A stretch of 60,851 nucleotides of DNA from Lachnospiraceae bacterium (lineage in GTDB: Bacteria > Bacillota > Clostridia > Lachnospirales > Lachnospiraceae). The DNA is taken from contig JAAVAE010000006.1 in NCBI GenBank assembly GCA_014804245.1, positions 1 through 60,851 on the forward strand. Reading direction: 5' to 3'. Made by a program: the position numbers and the translations under genes. Under the pieces are notes generated by a model. That model was not told the DNA's origin, did not search any database, and saw only the letters and a list, made by a program, of their open reading frames with translations. Shown here in pieces: positions 25,390-34,760 of this stretch (the stretch's first letter is position 1; each line of letters starts with the position of its first letter).

Positions 25390-27081
25390 ATGAATAAGAA
25401 GAAACTTGCAATCGGAGTGGAAAATTATAAGGAGATTATAGACAAATCATACTATTATGTAGATAAAACTTTACTAATAAAAGAACTGCTGGAAAAAGGA
25501 AGCAAGGTGAATTTGTTTATAAGACCCAGACGCTTCGGAAAAACATTGACGCTCAGCATGTTAAAAGCATTTTTTGAAAGAGAATTGAATGAAGCGGGGG
25601 AAGAGATTGATAACAGACATTATTTTCATGATATGAAAATTATGTCGGGGGGAGCGGACATTGTTTCATATATGGGCAGATATCCGGTTATTTCTTTTTC
25701 GTTAAAATCAGCGCGTCAGCCTGATTTTGAGATGGCATATCAAGTACTCACTGAGCAGATTGCAGGTGAATTCAGACGGCATAGTTATGTGCTTAAGATA
25801 GATCTTTTTACAGAAGATGAGATTAAAAAGTATCAGAGACTTATGGCTCAGAAGGCATCGGCACCGGAATATGCTACTGCATTGAAGTTTCTGACGGACT
25901 GTTTAAAAAAATTTCATAATCAAAGAGTGATTATTTTGTTGGATGAATATGACGTTCCATTAGAAAATGCTTATTTTAAAGGATTCTATGATGAAATGAC
26001 AGACTATATACGGTCTTTGTTTGAGTCAGCACTGAAAACAAACGATAGTTTAGAATTTGCTGTCATTACTGGCTGTTTACGAATCAGCCGTGAATCGATT
26101 TTTACAGGTTTGAACAATTTGAAGATTATTTCTGTGCTGGATCAAAGTTATGCGGAGTATTTCGGGTTTACTTCTTGGGAGGTTAAAGAAATGCTGCTTA
26201 GCTATGGCTTGCAGGACCGGGAGCAGGAGGTCAGAAAGTGGTATGATGGTTATCTCTTTGGAGAAACGTCAGTTTATAATCCCTGGAGTGTGCTTAATTA
26301 TATAGATGATGCCTTGGAAAACAGAAATATTTTTCCGCGCCCATATTGGTCAAACACTTCTTCGAACAGTATCATTAAGGAACTTGTTGTAAATGCGGAT
26401 ATGACAGCCAGACGTGAAATTGAGGATTTGATTGCCGGAAAATATATTGAAAAACCTATCCATGAGGAAGTGACCTATGGAGATATCCATAGAAGCCAGG
26501 ATTACCTGTGGAATTTTCTGTTTTTTACAGGATATCTGCGCAAACGGGGAGAGCGTCAGGAGCAGAGAATGATTTATCTTCAGATGGAGATACCAAATCA
26601 GGAAGTGCTTTATATCTACGAAAATACAATACAGGAATGGTTCAATGAGAAAATAAAAGCTGAGGATTTTACACCCTTGTACCAGGCAATTACGCAGGGG
26701 GACAGTGATGTGACAGAAAAAATACTAAAGACGCAGTTGATGAGCAGCATCAGTTACTTTGATAATGCGGAAAGTTTTTATCATGGATTTATGATTGGAA
26801 TACTCATGGGACTTCAAAACTATGAAGTGCTTTCTAATCGAGAGAGTGGAATGGGAAGATCGGACATATTGCTAAAACCTTACGACAATCTTCTTCCGGC
26901 AGTGATAATAGAGTTAAAGAATACAGACAAATTTACCATGATGGAGGAACAGTGCAGCAGAGCACTAAAGCAGATTGAAGAAAAGCATTATGAGGAGGAA
27001 CTTCTGGCAGAAGGGTATAGGGTGATCAGACGGTGCGGAATATGCTTTTGCAAGAAGAATTGTATGGTAAAAATGGAATAG
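25390..27081 (+). CDS. AAA-ATPase-like protein with PD-(D/E)XK domain (second copy)
   Basis: 563 residues from ATG 25390. IGVENYKEIIDKSYYYVDKT, P-loop FIRPRRFGKTLTLSM, Walker B VIILLDEYDVPLE and C-terminal GRSDILLKPY with AVIIELKNT give the same architecture as 9,446, but the sequences are well diverged. A terminator follows. It stands alone between the dideoxysugar operon and a chimeric pseudogene, breaking an otherwise continuous biosynthetic region. The 206 bases before it hold no recognisable gene. Confidence 0.88.
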   Translation: MNKKKLAIGVENYKEIIDKSYYYVDKTLLIKELLEKGSKVNLFIRPRRFGKTLTLSMLKAFFERELNEAGEEIDNRHYFHDMKIMSGGADIVSYMGRYPVISFSLKSARQPDFEMAYQVLTEQIAGEFRRHSYVLKIDLFTEDEIKKYQRLMAQKASAPEYATALKFLTDCLKKFHNQRVIILLDEYDVPLENAYFKGFYDEMTDYIRSLFESALKTNDSLEFAVITGCLRISRESIFTGLNNLKIISVLDQSYAEYFGFTSWEVKEMLLSYGLQDREQEVRKWYDGYLFGETSVYNPWSVLNYIDDALENRNIFPRPYWSNTSSNSIIKELVVNADMTARREIEDLIAGKYIEKPIHEEVTYGDIHRSQDYLWNFLFFTGYLRKRGERQEQRMIYLQMEIPNQEVLYIYENTIQEWFNEKIKAEDFTPLYQAITQGDSDVTEKILKTQLMSSISYFDNAESFYHGFMIGILMGLQNYEVLSNRESGMGRSDILLKPYDNLLPAVIIELKNTDKFTMMEEQCSRALKQIEEKHYEEELLAEGYRVIRRCGICFCKKNCMVKME

Positions 27082-27093
27082 TAAGTCAGACGA

Positions 27094-27118
27094 AAGGCAC
27101 TCGTTGAGAGTGCTTTTT
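27094..27118 (+). terminator. Intrinsic terminator
   Basis: GGCACTC (stem) with GAGTGCTTTTT after a short loop, 12 nt past the stop of the AAA-ATPase gene. Confidence 0.7.
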
Positions 27119-27159
27119 CAACGACAATGTGCATGATTGTGAAATCAGAAAATTATTCG

Positions 27160-27862
27160 CTTTTCTTCTATTTCCATTCGTGTTATCCTTAGTAGTAGCA
27201 GAATCAAGTGCCCGCTTAAGCGGGCAGGTAGGAGCAAGTATGAATATTGTTTTACTGTCCGGAGGTTCCGGTAAGCGTCTATGACCATTGTCGAATGACA
27301 TTCGATCCAAGCAGTTTATCAAGATTTTCAAGAGAGAGGATGGCTCTTATGAGTCAATGGTACAGCGTGTTTATCGCCAGATTTGTAAAGTTGATAAGGA
27401 TGCAAAGGTGACGATTGCCACATCTAAAACACAAGTATCTGCAATTCACAATCAGTTGGGAGATAGCGTAAGAATTTCTGTTGAGCCATGCCGCAGAGAT
27501 ACTTTTCCGGCAATTGTACTGGTGAGTGCCTATATGCATGATGTGCAGGGAATAGATGAAGAAGAGTCGGTGGTGGTCTGCCCTGTTGACCCCTACGTGA
27601 ATGATGATTATTTTCAGAAGCTGGTGGAACTTAGCGAGCGTGCAGCTTCAAGTGAGGCGAATCTGGTACTGATGGGAATTGAACCTACTTATCCCAGTGA
27701 GAAATACGGTTATATTATTCCAGAGAGCAGCGCAGAGGTCAGCGAGGTATCTTCCTTTAAGGAAAAAACAGATGTGAAGACGGCTGAGGAATATATTGCG
27801 CAAGGCGCTCTGTGGAATGGAGGCGTATTTGCCTATAAGTTGAAATATGTGCTGGATAAGGC
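27160..27862 (+). pseudogene. manC: manC partial duplicate with nonsense codon
   Basis: From about 27,160 the sequence repeats the upstream region and first half of manC (14,410-15,108). The start MNIVLLSGGSGKRL is intact, but the Trp of RLWPLS has become TGA (27283-27285). Beyond it the frame stays open and differs from manC by roughly a dozen residues over about 200. Between 27,598 and 27,712 the nucleotide sequence appears identical to manC, while flanking parts differ, suggesting gene conversion. The copy ends at TGGATAAGGC (27853-27862), where it joins manA sequence. Confidence 0.88.
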
Positions 27863-28007
27863 GCTTGAAGTGGCAGATTTGACAGGAAGTACCCTGCCCG
27901 GTCAGGTACTGCTGTGCATTAACGGATGTGGAACGATATTTTTTGGAGAGTGTGAGGTAATCCATTTCTTTAAGGGGGATTGTATTTTTATTCCGGCAGG
28001 AAGTGTG
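27863..28007 (+). pseudogene. manA: manA fragment with internal deletion, fused to the manC copy
   Basis: In the same open frame, ALEVADLTGSTLPGQ is followed at once by VLLCINGCGTIFFG...FFKGDCIFIPAGSV. Both pieces match ManA, but in manA they are separated by about 45 residues. The junctions fall at short shared words: TGGATAAGGC at the manC/manA join and TCAG (27902-27905) at the internal deletion. This is what microhomology-driven recombination leaves behind. Confidence 0.85.
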
Positions 28008-28529
28008 TTTTTTCTTTTGCTGGTAATTATAACGAATCTTTTTCACTATAATTATCACATGAATGCAGACATTGCTTCGGAAACTATTCTTGGAGAAATG
28101 ATATGGAAGAGCGGGCAAATCATACCAGATACATGGTATCCTTCTACAGAGGTGAGAGTTATCAGTATTCCCAATTTGGCGGCAATTTTCTATGGTTTTA
28201 CGGGCAATATGGTATTGGCATCCGGTCTGGCATGTTGTATGATGACAATATTGATTTTTGTTTCCAGCTTGTGTCTTATTAAGTCGGTGGGAATGAAGAA
28301 AGCCGATGGACTGCTGATGGGGGCTTTGTGTCTGATTATTCCATCCGGATTTATTATGCTGGAATTGATTTATTTATTTGCAGGCTATTATGCGATTCAC
28401 ACGGTCATCTTTTTTGTGACACTGGCAATGTATGCTTCATTGTTGAAAAGACGGAATATAGTCTATAAATTTATCGGGGGAGGCGTTCGTGTGTATCCGG
28501 TGGCGACAGTGGAAAAGATGGACATGTGA
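28008..28529 (+). pseudogene. Membrane-protein fragment fused to the chimera
   Basis: The frame continues with about 170 residues of a polytopic membrane protein: a hydrophobic start (FFLLLVIITNLF), then NADIASETILGEMIW, DTWYPSTEVR and several membrane helices. These patterns resemble the N-terminal half of GT-C-type or large unknown membrane proteins of polysaccharide loci. Its own start and its remainder are lost. The whole 413-codon open frame (from TTG 27288) is unlikely to make a useful protein. Confidence 0.7.
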
Positions 28530-28677
28530 ATGAAGCAGGCAAAATAGGAAAATACACAATTTATGTTTCTGATTACAATTATTCTAACTTGGGAACAGAT
28601 TAAAGCAGTTTTGATAGGAATTTGGCTTTATTAATACAGTACCGCAAACGTGGACAGCGGTATACAGAGGTACAAAC

Positions 28678-30249
28678 ATGAAGGAACAGAAAATAATAAA
28701 AATTTTGACTCTTTTTTATTTAATACCGTTTATGCTCATGATTGTGTTCAACACCGTCAACAGTCTCCTTAGGACAACCTATTTTGATCTTTATCAGGTA
28801 ATGGAAACTGCAAGGTATAAGTGGGATAATCCGCTCACTGTGCTGATTGCGTCAGCGGGAGTGATTATTTGCTTCTATTTCCTTATGAGGGCAAAATGGA
28901 TGAAGAAGATTCCGATTGAAAGGCTGGCATTGGTTTACAGTGCTGTTTTGTGTTTGTTCATCGTCCTTCTCTTTAGGTGCGTTGTCACCTGTGACAGTGG
29001 TTTGATAAGTGATATTGCAATTGAATTTCTTCAAAAGAATTATCAAGCCTTTGAACAGGGAGAATATCTTTACCGGTATTCGTTTCAAATTGGTTTTGCA
29101 GCGTTGCTTGAGTTGATTTATCAGATATTTGGAGTGGAAAACTTCATTGTATTTCAATTGATTAATATTTTGTGCATAGTAGTTATTCTCAAGATGTTGG
29201 GAAAGATTACGAGAGAACTGTTCGAGGAAGAAAGTGTGGGAGAAATTGAAGCCGTTTTATCCATGGGAATGTTGCCGCTTTTTCTCTTTTCCACATTTGT
29301 TTACGGGGATATTATAGGCTGGAGTTTTGGCGTGAGCAGTATTTACTTCATGATCCGGTATTTGAAAACAGATAAATGGCAGAATATTTTAAAGGCAGCG
29401 GTCCTGCTGTCAGTTGGCATTGTCGTGAAATCCAATATCAATATTTTAGTGGTAGCGGCGGTCATTGCCGTCATCCTGCATTCAATCCAGAAAAAGAACT
29501 ATAAAATGTTGATTTGGGTAGTGGGAATCGTGCTGTTGTCACAGTGTGGAACATGGATTGTAAACAGCGTGTATGTATTTCGGGCTGGGCTTTCGGAATA
29601 CCCAAAGGGAATTCCGAAGATTGCCTGGATTGCAATGAGTATGCAGGAAGCGGATGAAGGGGGGTATGCATGCGGATGGTATAATGGTTATAATTGGATC
29701 GTTTATGGAGATAATGATTTTGACCGGGAATTGACAACACAGGCATGTATGGAGAGCCTAAAGGAATCTTTGAATAGATTCATACATGAACAGCGGTATG
29801 CGGTTGATTTCTTTTACAAAAAATTTACTTCCCAGTGGAATGCGCCTACCTTTCAGGCGATGATTACAAATGAGTGGAACAGTCGACATGTGGAAAATCT
29901 ATCTTCGCTTGCAAAGTTTTTTATTTATGGAATAGGCAGGGATGTGCTCTACCAGATAATGAACATTTACCATTTCTTTATGTTCTTATGTACAGGAGTG
30001 TATTGCCTTTTCCTGCGTAAGGAGTGGTCCCTGGAGCGTGCCTATTTTGTACTGAACATTTTTGGAGGATTTTTGTTTCACATGATCTGGGAAGCGCAGT
30101 CAAGGTACATTTTAGGATATTTCGTTCTGATGCTTCCGCTGGCAGCATTTGGGTTGAATAAGATACTATTGAAAATAAATATTAAGAAAATCAGTTTTAA
30201 AAAAATTTATAGAAAAGAGATTCACGAATCAGAAGGAGGCAAAATATGA
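28678..30249 (+). CDS. GT-C-type membrane glycosyltransferase
   Basis: 523 residues, about 10-12 membrane helices with an early loop carrying the acidic pair CDSGLISDIA, as expected for GT39/GT-C enzymes that use polyprenyl-phosphate sugars outside the cell. The middle loop (NDFDRELTTQACMES...) is probably extracellular. It overlaps ugd by 4 nt. Family placement rests on topology and the acidic motif; substrate unknown. Confidence 0.7.
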   Translation: MKEQKIIKILTLFYLIPFMLMIVFNTVNSLLRTTYFDLYQVMETARYKWDNPLTVLIASAGVIICFYFLMRAKWMKKIPIERLALVYSAVLCLFIVLLFRCVVTCDSGLISDIAIEFLQKNYQAFEQGEYLYRYSFQIGFAALLELIYQIFGVENFIVFQLINILCIVVILKMLGKITRELFEEESVGEIEAVLSMGMLPLFLFSTFVYGDIIGWSFGVSSIYFMIRYLKTDKWQNILKAAVLLSVGIVVKSNINILVVAAVIAVILHSIQKKNYKMLIWVVGIVLLSQCGTWIVNSVYVFRAGLSEYPKGIPKIAWIAMSMQEADEGGYACGWYNGYNWIVYGDNDFDRELTTQACMESLKESLNRFIHEQRYAVDFFYKKFTSQWNAPTFQAMITNEWNSRHVENLSSLAKFFIYGIGRDVLYQIMNIYHFFMFLCTGVYCLFLRKEWSLERAYFVLNIFGGFLFHMIWEAQSRYILGYFVLMLPLAAFGLNKILLKINIKKISFKKIYRKEIHESEGGKI

Positions 30250-31556
30250 AAATCGCAGTTGCGGGAACCGGTTATGTAGGATTAGTTGCAGGTGTATGCT
30301 TTGCAGAAAAAGGTTATCAGGTAACATGTGTGGACATTGATGAGAAAAAGGTCGAGATGATGCGCCAGGGAATATCTCCTATTTATGAGGAGGGATTGGA
30401 AGAACTGATGCAGAAAAACAATGCCCGGGGAACTTTGCATTTTACTACAAGCTATGCAGATGCATATAAGGATGCAGACGCAATTTTTATCGGCGTTGGT
30501 ACACCAGAAATGCCGGATGGAAGTGCAAACCTAAGCTACATAGCGGAAGTGTCCAGACAGATTGCGGAGACCATAGAGAAGGACTGTCTCGTAGTCGTAA
30601 AATCCACAGTCCCGGTAGGAACCAATGACAAGGTGGAACAGTTCATCAAAGACTTCCTTGTACATGATGTAAAAGTGGAAGTCGCATCCAACCCTGAATT
30701 CTTGGCACAGGGAACAGCAGTCCATGACACCCTCCATGCAGCCAGAATCATTATCGGTACAGAAAGCAAAGAGGCGGAAACACTCCTTAAGAAGATATAT
30801 GAACCCTTCAATCTTCCCATCGTTTCCGTAAAACGCCGTTCCGCTGAAATGATCAAGTATGCATGCAACGATTTCCTTGCCCTTAAAATTTCCTACATGA
30901 ATGATATTGCAAACTTGTGCGAACTGGTAGGCGCCGACATAACAGATGTGGCAAAAGGCATGAGCTATGACGAAAGAATAGGCGCCCGCTTTTTAAATGC
31001 CGGAATCGGATTCGGCGGAAGCTGCTTCCCCAAAGATACCAAAGCATTAAAATTCCTTGCAAGAGAACACGGCTACCAGCTGAAAACGGTAGAAGCCTGT
31101 GTAGACGTAAACAGCGCCCAAAAGACCCGCCTGTTCGAGAAAGCAAAAGAAAGAATGATTTCATTTAAAGGCTTAAAAGTGGCAGTGCTCGGTCTCACCT
31201 TCAAGTCAGGCACAGACGACCTAAGAGAAGCCCCGTCCATCGACAACCTGAAACTCCTTCTTGCCGCAGGCGCCGAAATCCACGCCTACGACCCCAAGGG
31301 AACAGAACGCTCCAAACAACTTTTCCCCGAAGGAAAAACAGACAAAGGCTCCATAAACTACGTATCTTCTCTCGAGGAAGCCATAGACGGAGCCCACATA
31401 TGCTTTGTCTTTACAGAATGGCCGGAGATCAAAGCAGTAACACCACAAAATTTCAAAGATAAAATGCACACCCCTCTTGTATATGACGGGCGCAACTTAT
31501 ACAACCCGATTGAAATGAAAAATGCCGGAGTAGAATATTACAGCATAGGAAGATAG
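30246..31556 (+). CDS. ugd: UDP-glucose 6-dehydrogenase
   Basis: 436 residues. Cofactor loop AGTGYVGLVAGVCFAE, PEFLAQGTAV, and the catalytic Cys in GIGFGGSCFPKDTKAL, then LGLTFKSGTDDLREAPS. Oxidises UDP-glucose to UDP-glucuronate, feeding the UDP-glucuronate 4-epimerase at 36,009. Strong AGGAGG site; start overlaps the upstream stop. The second half uses many C-ending codons (GCC, CGC, AAC), unlike its A/T-ending neighbours. Confidence 0.95.
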   Translation: MKIAVAGTGYVGLVAGVCFAEKGYQVTCVDIDEKKVEMMRQGISPIYEEGLEELMQKNNARGTLHFTTSYADAYKDADAIFIGVGTPEMPDGSANLSYIAEVSRQIAETIEKDCLVVVKSTVPVGTNDKVEQFIKDFLVHDVKVEVASNPEFLAQGTAVHDTLHAARIIIGTESKEAETLLKKIYEPFNLPIVSVKRRSAEMIKYACNDFLALKISYMNDIANLCELVGADITDVAKGMSYDERIGARFLNAGIGFGGSCFPKDTKALKFLAREHGYQLKTVEACVDVNSAQKTRLFEKAKERMISFKGLKVAVLGLTFKSGTDDLREAPSIDNLKLLLAAGAEIHAYDPKGTERSKQLFPEGKTDKGSINYVSSLEEAIDGAHICFVFTEWPEIKAVTPQNFKDKMHTPLVYDGRNLYNPIEMKNAGVEYYSIGR

Positions 31557-31658
31557 TGCAAAAAGAAGAAGTCTTTTCTTGCTATTAGTGTCCCCAATGA
31601 AATATGGCATAATGCAAATGAATATATGTAGATTAATGCGTATTGTTTCGGCTTGAGT

Positions 31659-31951
31659 GTAGATTCTCCCGGAAGGATATGGTAAAGAGCCGGCAAGGGT
31701 ACTGCATATCTATTCCAGACCTTATGGAAGGCGGTTAGAAGAACTTAACATTCCTTTCGATACCCAGCAATCGGCGGACAGGAAGTCCGCCGAAGGTGCA
31801 ACTTGACCATGGATGGTCAAATGCACCGTTTGCGTCACCCTTGATACGCATTCCAAGGGATGTTTAGTTCTTCTTGCCGCCGCACATAGGACTGAAATAG
31901 ATATGCAGTACCCTTGCCGGCTCTTTACCATATCCTTCCGGGAGAATCTAC
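31659..31951 (+). repeat. Long-hairpin element, copy 1
   Basis: A 56-bp perfect inverted repeat (31659-31714 with 31896-31951) encloses a further imperfect stem (about 31722-31759 with 31854-31889) and a cap of short hairpins: 31771-31793 (TCGGCGGA...TCCGCCGA) and 31795-31827 (GGTGCA...TGCACC around TTGACC...GGTCAA). It fills the gap between two convergent genes. The cap and inner stem recur at 46,566-46,849 in the opposite orientation, but the outer 56-bp arms do not. It could act as a structured RNA, a two-way terminator or a palindromic mobile element. A weak T-rich hairpin precedes it at 31,558-31,582. Confidence 0.9.
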
Positions 31952-31973
31952 CCCACCGGATTATCTACATGAA

Positions 31974-32903
31974 TCAACACCCACATCTCCTACTAATAAT
32001 ATATCGCGGCCTAGCCTTAATCTCATCATAAATTCTGGAAATATAATGCCCAATAAACCCCAAACTAATCATAAGCACACTCCCAATCACCAACTGCAGA
32101 AGAATCACAGTAGTAAACCCTTCCAACGCCGTCCCGCTGAAATACCGGTAAAGTGACTGCACACCCAGAATGATCGAAGCGACAAACATAATCCACCCCA
32201 GCAGCGAAATCAGCTGCAGCGGCGCGCTGGAAAAAGAGGTAATATTCCGGATGGCATAGCGGATAAGGCTCCACAGAGACCATTTGGAAGCGCCGATTTC
32301 CCGATCCTGTACCTCAAAGGGCAAAGTAGTCGTCTTAAACCCAACCCAGGAGGACAAGGCACGGAAAAAGGGAGTGCGTTCCGGCATAATAAGAAGCGCA
32401 TCCACAGCCTTCCGATCCAGCAGTTTGAAATCCGAAGCCTGAGACATGTCAATGGCAGTTACTTTACTGATAATGCGATAAAAGGTTTTTGCACATAGCG
32501 TGTGCAGAGGATTTTCTTTTCCGCGGGAAGATTTGATCCCTTCAACGACCTCAAAGCCCTCTTTCCATAGACGATACATTTCCGGAATCAAAGAAGCAGG
32601 GTGCTGTAAGTCGCAGTCCATAATCAGGCAGCAGGCGCCCTCTGAAATTTCCAGACCGGCAAAAATGGCAGCTTCCTTTCCGAAATTCCTTGAAAAAGAG
32701 ATGCCTTTTGCCTCAGCATGTCCGGAAGATAATTCCTGAATACGCGCATAAGTTAAATCTTTAGATCCGTCATCCACAAAGATGATCTCAAAAGGAATAT
32801 GATTCGAGGCCAAAATCTCATGAATGGTGTGAAACGTCCGTTGTATGTTGTCCTGTTCGTTGTAGGAAGGGATGATGATAGAAAGCTTTTCTTCGACTGG
32901 CAT
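31974..32903 (-). CDS. Polyprenyl-phosphate-type GT2 glycosyltransferase
   Basis: 309 residues. LSIIIPSYNEQDNIQ, FVDDGSKD (first Asp motif), MDCDLQHP (DxD-like) and a later GASKWSLWSL are typical of DPM1/GtrB enzymes that load a sugar onto polyprenyl phosphate. Two C-terminal membrane helices (about residues 230-295) anchor it. The product would be the donor for GT-C enzymes such as those at 28,678, 38,284 and 59,749. It is transcribed against the main direction from its own promoter. Confidence 0.88.
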   Translation of the reverse strand: MPVEEKLSIIIPSYNEQDNIQRTFHTIHEILASNHIPFEIIFVDDGSKDLTYARIQELSSGHAEAKGISFSRNFGKEAAIFAGLEISEGACCLIMDCDLQHPASLIPEMYRLWKEGFEVVEGIKSSRGKENPLHTLCAKTFYRIISKVTAIDMSQASDFKLLDRKAVDALLIMPERTPFFRALSSWVGFKTTTLPFEVQDREIGASKWSLWSLIRYAIRNITSFSSAPLQLISLLGWIMFVASIILGVQSLYRYFSGTALEGFTTVILLQLVIGSVLMISLGFIGHYISRIYDEIKARPRYIISRRCGC

Positions 32904-32942
32904 TTATATAAAACTCCTTAATACGTTAGTCATTACAGCTTA

Positions 32943-32971
32943 AGTATATATGAGAAATCAGGGGTTGGCAA
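32943..32971 (-). promoter_or_regulatory. Promoter for the minus-strand GT2 gene
   Basis: Reading the minus strand: TTGCCA (32971-32966), 17 nt, TATACT (32948-32943), about 40 nt before the start at 32903. Diverges from the promoter at 32,987. Confidence 0.6.
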
Positions 32972-32986
32972 GTTTTGAAAATGGAT

Positions 32987-33015
32987 TTGACGAAATAGAA
33001 CGGTGAGTATACAAT
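32987..33015 (+). promoter_or_regulatory. Promoter for the DUF6056 gene
   Basis: TTGACG (32987-32992), 17 nt, TACAAT (33010-33015), about 40 nt before ATG 33057. Confidence 0.65.
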
Positions 33016-33056
33016 AAGGACATTATAGGAATTTGCAGGAAAGGCATGGTATCAAG

Positions 33057-34607
33057 ATGAAAGCAGATTTGGAAACCAAGATCAATCAAATGGGAGAAAA
33101 GTGGAGCGGGCAGCTGAGAAAACTGATTACACCAAAGACCCTTGCCGCTTTTACCACAGTCATTTATGTGTGCAGCCTGATTCCTCTTCTCTGGATTGCC
33201 TGGTATAACTATCCCAGTGCCGATGATTATTCCATTGGCAGCAATTGCCATCAGGCATGGATGGCAACGCACAATGTATTTGCGGTTATCTGGCAGGGAG
33301 TTGTAAGAGCAGCAGATGATTGGGTAAATTGGATGGGGTATTTCACTTCCAATTTTCTTATGGCGGTTCCTCCAAGTACTTTTGGAGAGCGGTGGTACGT
33401 TCTGACGACATGGATCATGCTGGGAATGCTCAGTTTTTCCGTGATGTATTTATTCCATGCGATTTTTGTAAAAGCGTTCAAGGCGGATAGATTAATAAGC
33501 CACAGCGTTGCCATGTTGGTACTCTTTGCGTCTGTGCAATGTATGTGTCCGGTAGGACGATGTGAGGCTTTTTACTGGTACAGCGGAGCGGCAAACTACA
33601 TTTTTGTACACAGTATGTCCTTGTTCTTCTTCGGGCTGCTGGTTTCGTCTGTTTACGATACAGGGAAAAAAAGAGTATGGGATTTATCTGCCGCTTGCGT
33701 TCTGGGATTTCTGACAGGCGGGGGAAATCAGATGAGTGCGCTGAATGCGGCAATTATTCTCCTCATGGCAGTTGTGCTGATCAGTGTTTGTAAAAAATGG
33801 AACGTGTGCAGGGCTTTAGGTATTCCTATCGCAATATTTTATGTGGGATTTCTTCTCAATGTGGCGGCTCCCGGGAACTGGGTGCGGGCAGAAGGGGCAA
33901 ATGGGATGAATCCAATTAAAGCGGTGTTGGTTTCTTTCTATGACTGCCTTGACCGGGCAATGAGTGAATGGACTACATGGCCTGTTATCCTTATTATGAT
34001 CGCGCTGATTCCGTTATTCTGGCATATGGCAGAAAAGGTTTCTTTCCGGTTCCCATGTCCGCTGATCGTGCTGCTTTTTGGTTATTGTCTCACATCAGCC
34101 ATGATAACGCCGCCAGTATTTGCGGTGGGAAATATGGAGGCAGGAAGATTGCAGGCACTTACCTATCTGATGTATATATTGATACTTTCTTTGTGCGTCG
34201 GATATGTAACCGGATGGGTGAGACAAAAGTGGACAGGCGGGCAAAACAAAACTGCCGCAGAGTCTTTAAGCGGGTTCTCGGCAGAAAGCTGCTGGTGCCT
34301 TGTGGGATGTATTGTTTTTCTGGTGTTGGGGTCAGTTCTTACCGTCATACCGGAGCCCCATTATTACACTTTTTCATCGGCATGCACAGATTTATTAAAT
34401 GGCAGTGCAGCGACTTACGGGGATGCGCTGAAAGAGCGCATGGAAATTTATCGAAGCGGTGGAGAAGGCATTATAGAAGTGGAACCCTTGCCGGCGCAGC
34501 CTGTATTGTTATATTTTTCGGACATCAAGGAGGATCCTGAGGACTGGGAAAACAAAGGATTGTCGAGATATTACGGATTTGAAGGAGTAGTGGTTAGGAA
34601 AAAGTAA
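33057..34607 (+). CDS. DUF6056 polytopic membrane protein
   Basis: 516 residues from ATG 33057 (AGGAAAGG upstream; a TTG at 33033 is less likely). About ten membrane helices; YPSADDYSIG after the first helix, DWVNWMGYF and the later NVAAPGNWVRAE match the DUF6056 pattern, a GT-C-like family of surface-polysaccharide loci. The acidic pair ADDY sits where GT-C enzymes hold their catalytic Asp. The C-terminal ~80 residues are a small outside domain. Likely a glycosyltransferase or polymer-handling protein; unproven. Confidence 0.78.
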   Translation: MKADLETKINQMGEKWSGQLRKLITPKTLAAFTTVIYVCSLIPLLWIAWYNYPSADDYSIGSNCHQAWMATHNVFAVIWQGVVRAADDWVNWMGYFTSNFLMAVPPSTFGERWYVLTTWIMLGMLSFSVMYLFHAIFVKAFKADRLISHSVAMLVLFASVQCMCPVGRCEAFYWYSGAANYIFVHSMSLFFFGLLVSSVYDTGKKRVWDLSAACVLGFLTGGGNQMSALNAAIILLMAVVLISVCKKWNVCRALGIPIAIFYVGFLLNVAAPGNWVRAEGANGMNPIKAVLVSFYDCLDRAMSEWTTWPVILIMIALIPLFWHMAEKVSFRFPCPLIVLLFGYCLTSAMITPPVFAVGNMEAGRLQALTYLMYILILSLCVGYVTGWVRQKWTGGQNKTAAESLSGFSAESCWCLVGCIVFLVLGSVLTVIPEPHYYTFSSACTDLLNGSAATYGDALKERMEIYRSGGEGIIEVEPLPAQPVLLYFSDIKEDPEDWENKGLSRYYGFEGVVVRKK

Positions 34608-34651
34608 GGACCTGACAGGAATAAGATAGAAAGAAAAAGAAGTAATAATTA

Positions 34652-34681
34652 AGAGGAAGCCGGCGGGCTTCTTCTTTTTTT
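34652..34681 (+). terminator. Intrinsic terminator
   Basis: GAGGAAGCC / GGGCTTCTTC stem with a short loop, then TTTTTT. Confidence 0.8.
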
Positions 34682-34760
34682 GCAAGGTGTCCTGTTATAG
34701 GACAAGAAAAGAAAGGGAGTGTAATAAAATATTTGTGTCAATTTTTTATGGAGATCAGTC

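Noticed and set aside
27288..28529. Functional 413-residue mannose-1-phosphate guanylyltransferase
   Set aside because: It lacks the nucleotide-binding N-terminus because of TGA at 27283 and fuses three unrelated gene pieces.
31659..31951. Integron attC site or retron ncRNA
   Set aside because: attC sites conserve the outer core sites, not the centre, and no integrase is near. Retron arms are short and no reverse transcriptase is present.
31813..32031. Short ORFs within the hairpin element
   Set aside because: They follow from the palindrome, lack ribosome sites and are not kept in copy 2.
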